Part shown: positions 59,109 through 64,000 of the stretch, one piece after another
Position numbering within the stretch: position 1 is the stretch's first letter
Layout: the number at the start of each line of letters is the position of its first letter
Origin: Acididesulfobacillus acetoxydans
GTDB lineage: Bacteria; Bacillota; Desulfitobacteriia; Desulfitobacteriales; Desulfitobacteriaceae
Length of the DNA stretch: 64,000 nucleotides
NCBI RefSeq assembly: GCF_900016645.1
Contig: NZ_CDGJ01000078.1
Reading direction: 5' to 3' (one strand)
The notes under the pieces: model-generated
Told to the model about the DNA's origin: nothing
Database searches by the model: none
Seen by the model: only the letters and a program-made list of their open reading frames with translations
Program-made: the position numbers and the translations under genes

Positions 59109-59933
59109 ATGCACAAAGTTCGAGTGCTGCTTACAGATGACAACCGCGATTTCATTGAGGTTTTGAAGGAATATATTAACCGCCAGCAAGACATGGATTT
59201 GGTCGGAGTCGCCTATCACGGTCAAGAAGCGGTTGAATTGATTAATCGGGAAGAACCTGATGTGGTTGTTCTTGATATTATTATGCCCCACCTTGACGGG
59301 CTGGGGGTTTTGGAGAAAATCCAGAACCGGGGAAAAAAACCTCGGGTTATTATTCTGTCGGCCTTCGGTCAGGAGACAATGACGCAGAAGGCGGTAAACC
59401 TTGGTGCTGATTACTATATTTTAAAACCTTTTGACCTGGAGACATTAGGCCGCCGCATCCGGCAGCTGGCCGGCAACGATCCCTTCCCGTCCGGCCCGGG
59501 CCTGCAAGCAGCGAACATCGTCCTGGCGAACGGCGCTTTGGCCGCGGGGTTGTCCCCCAAGAGTGCCGACGAGGAAGCCAAACGCCTGGAGGTCGAGGTG
59601 ACGCGTATGATTCATCAGATGGGGGTTCCGGCCCATGTCAAGGGGTATCAGTATCTCAGGGACGCCATTGTCGATGTCGTGCAGGAGATTTCTCTCTTGG
59701 GCGCGGTGACCAAGGAATTGTATCCTATGATTGCTGAGAAATACGAAACCACACCGAGCCGGGTAGAACGCGCGATCCGGCACGCAATTGAACTGGCTTG
59801 GGACCGGGGTAACATCGAGCTCATGAACAAATTTTTCGGTTATACGATTGATGTAGACCGAGGTAAACCGACTAATTCCGAATTTATAGCCATGGTAGCG
59901 GATAAATTGCGCATGACAAATCTGATGCTCTGA
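59109..59933 (+). CDS. spo0A: Sporulation master regulator Spo0A
   Basis: A 274-residue response regulator. The receiver domain has acidic residues Asp10-Asp11 and phosphorylation site Asp56 in VVVLDIIMP, plus Lys in YYILKPF. The C-terminal Spo0A DNA-binding domain is typical: VTRMIHQMGVPAHVKGYQYL, TPSRVERAIRHAIELAWDRG and the end region KPTNSEFIAMVADKLRM. It initiates sporulation. ATG 59109 lies behind AAAAGGGAA. Confidence 0.97.
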   Translation: MHKVRVLLTDDNRDFIEVLKEYINRQQDMDLVGVAYHGQEAVELINREEPDVVVLDIIMPHLDGLGVLEKIQNRGKKPRVIILSAFGQETMTQKAVNLGADYYILKPFDLETLGRRIRQLAGNDPFPSGPGLQAANIVLANGALAAGLSPKSADEEAKRLEVEVTRMIHQMGVPAHVKGYQYLRDAIVDVVQEISLLGAVTKELYPMIAEKYETTPSRVERAIRHAIELAWDRGNIELMNKFFGYTIDVDRGKPTNSEFIAMVADKLRMTNLML

Positions 59934-60003
59934 TGAAGAGGTATTGTCGCCAGGAAAAAGCCGGATTCGGCTTTTCTTTTTTCAGTCTGAGGGGGGATTG
60001 GAA

Positions 60004-61740
60004 GTGCTTACGCGTCTTCAGGTCGAGCGTCTGGCACGTGAAGGAGACAACGCCGTCATCGCGATCGACGGGCGCGGCAAAATTGCGGTTTTCAACCGGG
60101 CTGCGGCAAAATTATTGCGAATAGAAAAGGATGAAGCCCTGGGCCTGGATTACGGTCAGGTTTTGCCTGACCTATTCCTTTCTGAGGCGCGGCAATGGCA
60201 GACGGCGAGTTTTAACCGGCTGACCCGAATCGGCGGCAAGCAAGTCGCGGTCAGCAGTGTTCCTTACCGGAGCTTATCCGGGCGGGTGGGCGGTGTGGTC
60301 GCTTTTATTCGGAATATGGACGAATTCGAGAGTCTGAGCGCCCAGGTCAATAACCTGCGGGAAGCGGGCAATCTCCTCACGGCTATCATTAATTCCACGC
60401 AAGACGCCATCTCGGTCGCTGACGAAAAAGGTGTGGGGATCCTGGTTAACCCGGCCTACACGCGTTTAACGGGCTTGACCGCGGAGGATGTCCTGGGCAA
60501 GCCTCCCACGGTCGATATGGCCGAGGGGGGGGAGAGCATGCACATGAAAGTCCTGCGCACCGGCAAAGCGGTCAAAGGGATCAGTATGAAAGTGGGTCCC
60601 AAACACAAAGAAGTGATCGTCAATGTGGCGCCCATTCTGGCTCAGGGGAGACTTTTGGGTTCAGTGGGCGTGCTGCAGGATGTCTCCGAGATTCGTAAAC
60701 TATCCGATGAACTCGAAGGTGCCAAACGGATCATCCGGCATTTGGAGGCAAAATATACTTTTACGGATATTATCGGGGAGAGCGAAGCGATCCGGGCGAC
60801 GGTTGAACAGGCTCAGCGCGCCGCCGCTACCCCCGCGACCGTCTTGCTGCGGGGTGAGAGCGGGACAGGTAAGGAACTTTTCGCCCACGCCATTCACCGT
60901 TTGAGCTCACGGCCCAAAGGCCAGTTCATCCGGGTGAACTGTGCGGCTCTTTCGGACAGTTTACTGGAAAGCGAACTTTTCGGCTATGTGGAAGGGGCGT
61001 TTACCGGAGCCAAAAGAGGGGGAAAGGTCGGACTTTTTGAAGAGGCCAACGGGGGGACGATTTTCCTGGACGAAATCGGGGAAATCAGCCTGAACCTGCA
61101 AACCAAGCTTCTCAGGGTTCTGCAGGAACGGGAAATCGTGCGGGTGGGAGCCAATCAGCCTGTCAGCGTGGATGTACGGGTCATTGCCGCTACGAACGCC
61201 GACCTGGAAGAGGCACTGCGTCTGGGCAAGTTCCGGGAAGATCTTTATTACCGCTTAAATGTCATTCCGGTATTGATCCCCCCGCTGCGTCAGCGGCGTC
61301 CGGATATTCCCCTCCTGGTGCACCATTTGATCCGCAGGTTCAATCAGGAGTACGGCCGGGGTGTTGAAAAGGTTACGGATGAGGCCCTTGAGATTTTAAG
61401 CAGGTACCGGTGGCCGGGAAATGTGAGGGAATTGGAAAATGTCTTAGGAAGGGCTATTATCAACATGCGCGTCGGCGACACGGTCATGGAGGCCGGTCAC
61501 TTACCCCCGCTGGACGCGCGGCAGGGCGGAGGGGGCCGGGCTGGAAAAGGCGTGTCAAACCCCGTTGAGGACGGAGAGCCGGAAGAGAGAAGCTACGCAA
61601 AACTGCAGTTTTGCTGGGAAGAGGAGGTCCTCCGCCGGGCTTTAAAAGAAGCGGGGGGGAATAAAACCCAGGCGGCCCGCGACCTGAAGATCTCAATCCG
61701 GAATTTTTATTACAAACTGCGGCGCCACGGACTTGTTTAA
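60004..61740 (+). CDS. Sigma-54 dependent activator with two PAS domains (BkdR-like)
   Basis: A 578-residue enhancer-binding protein. Two PAS-like domains (about residues 15-115 and 135-235) precede the AAA+ module: GESGTGKELFAHAIHR (about 283), the sigma-54 loop EGAFTGAKRGG (about 331) and GGTIFLDEIGEI. A Fis-type helix-turn-helix ends the protein (GGNKTQAARDLKISIRNFYY). GTG 60004 follows GAGGGGGG by seven bases. The downstream buk-bcd genes have a -24/-12 promoter, as in the bkd operons controlled by BkdR. Confidence 0.9.
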   Translation: MLTRLQVERLAREGDNAVIAIDGRGKIAVFNRAAAKLLRIEKDEALGLDYGQVLPDLFLSEARQWQTASFNRLTRIGGKQVAVSSVPYRSLSGRVGGVVAFIRNMDEFESLSAQVNNLREAGNLLTAIINSTQDAISVADEKGVGILVNPAYTRLTGLTAEDVLGKPPTVDMAEGGESMHMKVLRTGKAVKGISMKVGPKHKEVIVNVAPILAQGRLLGSVGVLQDVSEIRKLSDELEGAKRIIRHLEAKYTFTDIIGESEAIRATVEQAQRAAATPATVLLRGESGTGKELFAHAIHRLSSRPKGQFIRVNCAALSDSLLESELFGYVEGAFTGAKRGGKVGLFEEANGGTIFLDEIGEISLNLQTKLLRVLQEREIVRVGANQPVSVDVRVIAATNADLEEALRLGKFREDLYYRLNVIPVLIPPLRQRRPDIPLLVHHLIRRFNQEYGRGVEKVTDEALEILSRYRWPGNVRELENVLGRAIINMRVGDTVMEAGHLPPLDARQGGGGRAGKGVSNPVEDGEPEERSYAKLQFCWEEEVLRRALKEAGGNKTQAARDLKISIRNFYYKLRRHGLV

Positions 61741-61988
61741 ACAGTTGATGACACGGGCCCGCTCAGAAGACGATGCTCGGGACGATGTTCCCGCATGTTG
61801 GTGGGTTTTGCGGCTCGCCCCCTGCTTAAAACCGCCCCGCGGCGGGCAAATTATAGCAGGCAATATATTGCATGATACGCAAGGAATTGCAGACCAACCG
61901 GGCCCCTACGTTTATCGACAGGACGGGATAGGAGGCGGGAGAGGGCATTAAATCAGACAATTCGAAAGTTTTACCTCTGCCCCGAGTT

Positions 61989-62005
61989 TTGGCATCTATC
62001 TTGCA
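61989..62005 (+). promoter_or_regulatory. Sigma-54 (-24/-12) promoter of buk-bcd
   Basis: TTGGCAT, five bases, TTGCA, with GG (61991-61992) and GC (62003-62004) exactly ten bases apart. It is 68 bases before the kinase start and 250 bases after the activator gene. The rest of that gap has no gene. Confidence 0.87.
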
Positions 62006-62072
62006 TGAGAAAAAAGCGGAACAGCGAGAGAGCACTACCACGGCACGGTGTCGTGAAAACGAAGGGGCAGAC

Positions 62073-63128
62073 ATGTATCTATTGGTGATCAACCCGGGTT
62101 CAACCTCGACCAAAGTCGGTCTCAGCCGGAACAGCGAGCTGCTGGCAGTCGACACTTTGCAGCACGCGCCCGAGGAAATGCGCCGGTTTCGGAATGTCAT
62201 GGACCAAAAGGAGATGCGCCGCCGGGCGGTGGAGGGTTTTCTCTCCCGACAGGGACTGAGCCCGGACAAACTGTCTGCGGTGGCAGCGCGGGGCGGACTT
62301 CTCGATCCGGTTCCCAGCGGGACCTACGCGGTCAACGCCAAAATGCTCGAGCATCTGCTGACGGCCAAAAACGGCGAACACGCTTCCAATCTCGGTGCGG
62401 TGCTGGCCAAGGCTCTGGCGGACAGGGCCGGGATCTCGGCTTTTGTCGTCGACCCTCCGTCGGTAGACGAATTGGAAGATTGGGCGCGTTTCTCCGGCCG
62501 GCCCGAGCTTCCCCGCGTCAGTTTCCTGCACGCTTTGAACATCCGCCGGGCGATTCTCCGCTGTGCCGCCGAACTGGGCAGGCCGTTGCAAACTTGTCAC
62601 TTTGTCGCAGTTCATCTGGGAGGGGGAATCAGCGTCGTCGCTGTCAAAGAGGGGCGAATCGTCGATGTGAGCAATGCCAATCATGGAGGGCCTTTTTCTC
62701 CCGAACGCTCCGGTAGCCTGCCGGCGCGAGAACTTCTGCATCTTTGTTTTTCCGGCCGGTATGGGGAAATGGAGTTGAGAAGGCAGATCAATGGCAAGTC
62801 CGGACTGCTCGGCTACTTGGGGACCAATGCCGGTCAAGAGATAGAAAAACGCATTGAGCAGGGGGATGAGGAGGCCGGACGGATTTTTCGGGCTATGGCC
62901 TACCAAATTGCTAAAGAAATCGGCGCCATGGCTGCGGTTCTCCCGCAAATTGACGGCCTTATTTACACAGGGGGTCTGGCGCATTCGGAGCTTTTGTTGG
63001 GCTTGATACAGGAGTACGTCGGTTCTTTAGCCCCTGCTTTCCGGCTGCCGGGTGAAGACGAACTGGCTGCTTTGGCGGAGGGAGCTTACCGGGTCTTGAG
63101 CGGAAAAGAAGAGGCACGCGTCTACTGA
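62073..63128 (+). CDS. buk: Butyrate kinase
   Basis: A 351-residue ASKHA-fold acyl kinase converting butyryl- or branched acyl-phosphate and ADP to the acid and ATP. Motifs: YLLVINPGSTSTKVGLS at the N-terminus, HFVAVHLGGGISVVAVKEGR, and IDGLIYTGGLAHSELL near the end; the HALNIR stretch is also typical. With leucine dehydrogenase next it points to branched-chain acid fermentation. A phosphotransbutyrylase is not seen in the window. ATG 62073 has AAGGGG upstream. Confidence 0.92.
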   Translation: MYLLVINPGSTSTKVGLSRNSELLAVDTLQHAPEEMRRFRNVMDQKEMRRRAVEGFLSRQGLSPDKLSAVAARGGLLDPVPSGTYAVNAKMLEHLLTAKNGEHASNLGAVLAKALADRAGISAFVVDPPSVDELEDWARFSGRPELPRVSFLHALNIRRAILRCAAELGRPLQTCHFVAVHLGGGISVVAVKEGRIVDVSNANHGGPFSPERSGSLPARELLHLCFSGRYGEMELRRQINGKSGLLGYLGTNAGQEIEKRIEQGDEEAGRIFRAMAYQIAKEIGAMAAVLPQIDGLIYTGGLAHSELLLGLIQEYVGSLAPAFRLPGEDELAALAEGAYRVLSGKEEARVY

Positions 63129-63330
63129 AGCAAACCCGTCTTCACCGGAACAAACCCGTGGGATGCCGGTGTATGCCCAAATAAGCCCGCGTTTATCGGA
63201 ACCAACCGGCGTTCACCAAAGTAAACCCATGCGTTACTGAAGCAAAACTGCGTCTGCTGGGGCAAGCCGAGTTGCCGAAGTAAACCCGCGTTTACCGAAG
63301 CGAGGTCTGCGGAAGCGACAGGGTAAAGAG
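63127..63330. repeat. Degenerate ~21-bp tandem array between buk and bcd
   Basis: About eight to ten imperfect units of the type GAAGTAAACCCGCGTTTACC follow one another (for example GAAGCAAACCCGTCTTCACC and AAGTAAACCCATGCGTTACT). It fills nearly the whole gap between the two genes. Each unit is partly self-complementary (AAACC...GGTTT type arms), so the transcript may be structured. Confidence 0.75.
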
Positions 63331-63356
63331 AAAGAAAAGAAAGGAAGTAATCAGAC

Positions 63357-64000
63357 ATGACAACTTTCGAGTATATGGAAAAGTACGACTATGAACAACT
63401 TGTTCTCTGCCAGGATAACACATCCGGCCTGAAAGCCGTCATCTGTATTCATGATACGACTTTGGGACCTGCCTTGGGCGGAACACGCATGTGGAATTAT
63501 GCCAGTGAGGAAGATGCCATTCTCGACGCCCTGCGGCTGGCCAGAGGGATGACCTACAAGAATGCTGCCGCGGGCCTTAACCTGGGTGGAGGGAAAGCCG
63601 TCATCATGGGTGATTCTCGCACCCAGAAGTCCGAGGAACTGTTCAGGGCCTTTGGACGTTACGTTCAGTCTCTCAACGGGCGCTACATCACCGCGGAAGA
63701 TGTGGGAACCAACGTTCAGGATATGGACTGGATTCACACGGAAACCAAGTTTGTCACCGGTATTTCCTCATCTTACGGAGCATCCGGAGATCCTTCCCCT
63801 CTCACGGCTTTGGGCGTCTATCGCGGTATGAAAGCCGCCGCCAAGGAGGCTTTCGGCTCAGACTCCTTAGAAGGAAAGACCGTAGCTATCCAGGGTCTGG
63901 GGCATGTGGGCTATTACCTGGCCAAACACCTCACGGACGAAGGGGCGAAGCTGATCGTTACGGATATCAACAGCGAGGCCGTGAAACGCGTAGCCCGCGA
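63357..64000 (+). CDS. bcd: Leucine (branched-chain amino acid) dehydrogenase, partial
   Basis: The first 214 residues of a Glu/Leu/Phe/Val dehydrogenase that deaminates branched-chain amino acids with NAD. GGTRMWNY and the lysine motif LNLGGGKAVI form the substrate site, EDVGTNVQDMDW and GDPSPLTALGV follow, and the NAD fold begins TVAIQGLGHVGYYLAKHL. ATG 63357 lies nine bases after AAAGGAAG. The gene runs off the right edge of the window. Confidence 0.92.
   Translation, partial: MTTFEYMEKYDYEQLVLCQDNTSGLKAVICIHDTTLGPALGGTRMWNYASEEDAILDALRLARGMTYKNAAAGLNLGGGKAVIMGDSRTQKSEELFRAFGRYVQSLNGRYITAEDVGTNVQDMDWIHTETKFVTGISSSYGASGDPSPLTALGVYRGMKAAAKEAFGSDSLEGKTVAIQGLGHVGYYLAKHLTDEGAKLIVTDINSEAVKRVAR

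Overview
The window reads as the chromosome of an anaerobic, endospore-forming member of the Firmicutes with fairly high G+C, most like the Peptococcaceae/Desulfitobacterium-type Clostridia. The evidence is a complete spoIIIA operon (spoIIIAA to spoIIIAG), spoIVB followed by spo0A, sigma-H and sigma-54 type promoters, TTG/GTG starts behind strong AGGAGG ribosome binding sites, and the clostridial gene order pepQ-efp-spoIIIA, Asp23-amaP-DUF2273-nusB, folD-fchA, xseA-xseB-ispA, dxs-tlyA-nadK and argR-recN-spoIVB-spo0A. The species cannot be named from this sequence.

Layout. 0-9 kb is a catabolic and transport block: LarA-type lactate racemase, Na+/solute symporter, CPA1 antiporter, a TyrR-like sigma-54 activator and tryptophanase (tnaA). 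tnaA has its own -24/-12 promoter, and decayed genes lie in between. 9-24 kb is accessory: a small XRE regulator, two MFS exporters, DNA polymerase IV, aspartate kinase, nitroreductase, an FAD dehydrogenase, tRNA-Gln, a secreted repeat protein, a GtrA-like protein and an amino-acid permease. 23.6-43 kb is conserved housekeeping and sporulation: pepQ, efp, spoIIIA, a CheY-like regulator, a carboxyltransferase-BCCP fusion with biotin carboxylase, the Asp23/AmaP envelope group, nusB, an M22 glycoprotease homologue broken by one amber codon, nfnAB, folD and fchA. 43-46.5 kb holds a large surface amidase and a small gene graveyard. 46.6-60 kb is again core: xseAB, ispA, dxs, tlyA, nadK, a YtqB-like methylase, argR, recN, spoIVB and spo0A. 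60-64 kb is a sigma-54 controlled branched-chain acid module: a BkdR-like activator, butyrate kinase and leucine dehydrogenase, the last running off the end.

Two amino-acid catabolic units (tnaA; buk-bcd) each combine a PAS/AAA+ enhancer-binding protein with a well-formed GG-N10-GC promoter. This suggests sigma-54 is used here to link amino-acid availability to fermentation.

The most unusual content is between the genes. There is an IscB N-terminal remnant, and five dispersed copies of a hairpin element ending in AGTCTCAC(N)3TGGAT, two of them with about 130 nt of shared structured sequence, which resemble orphan guide-RNA ends of IS200/IS605-type elements. A 36-bp tandem amplification of the spoIIIAG stop-codon region, an 11-bp helical-phase repeat array in a promoter, and degenerate ~21-bp arrays are also present. 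Decayed hicA, ICMT, mannitol-dehydrogenase and PD-(D/E)XK genes complete the picture. All function calls come from reading motifs; no database search was run.
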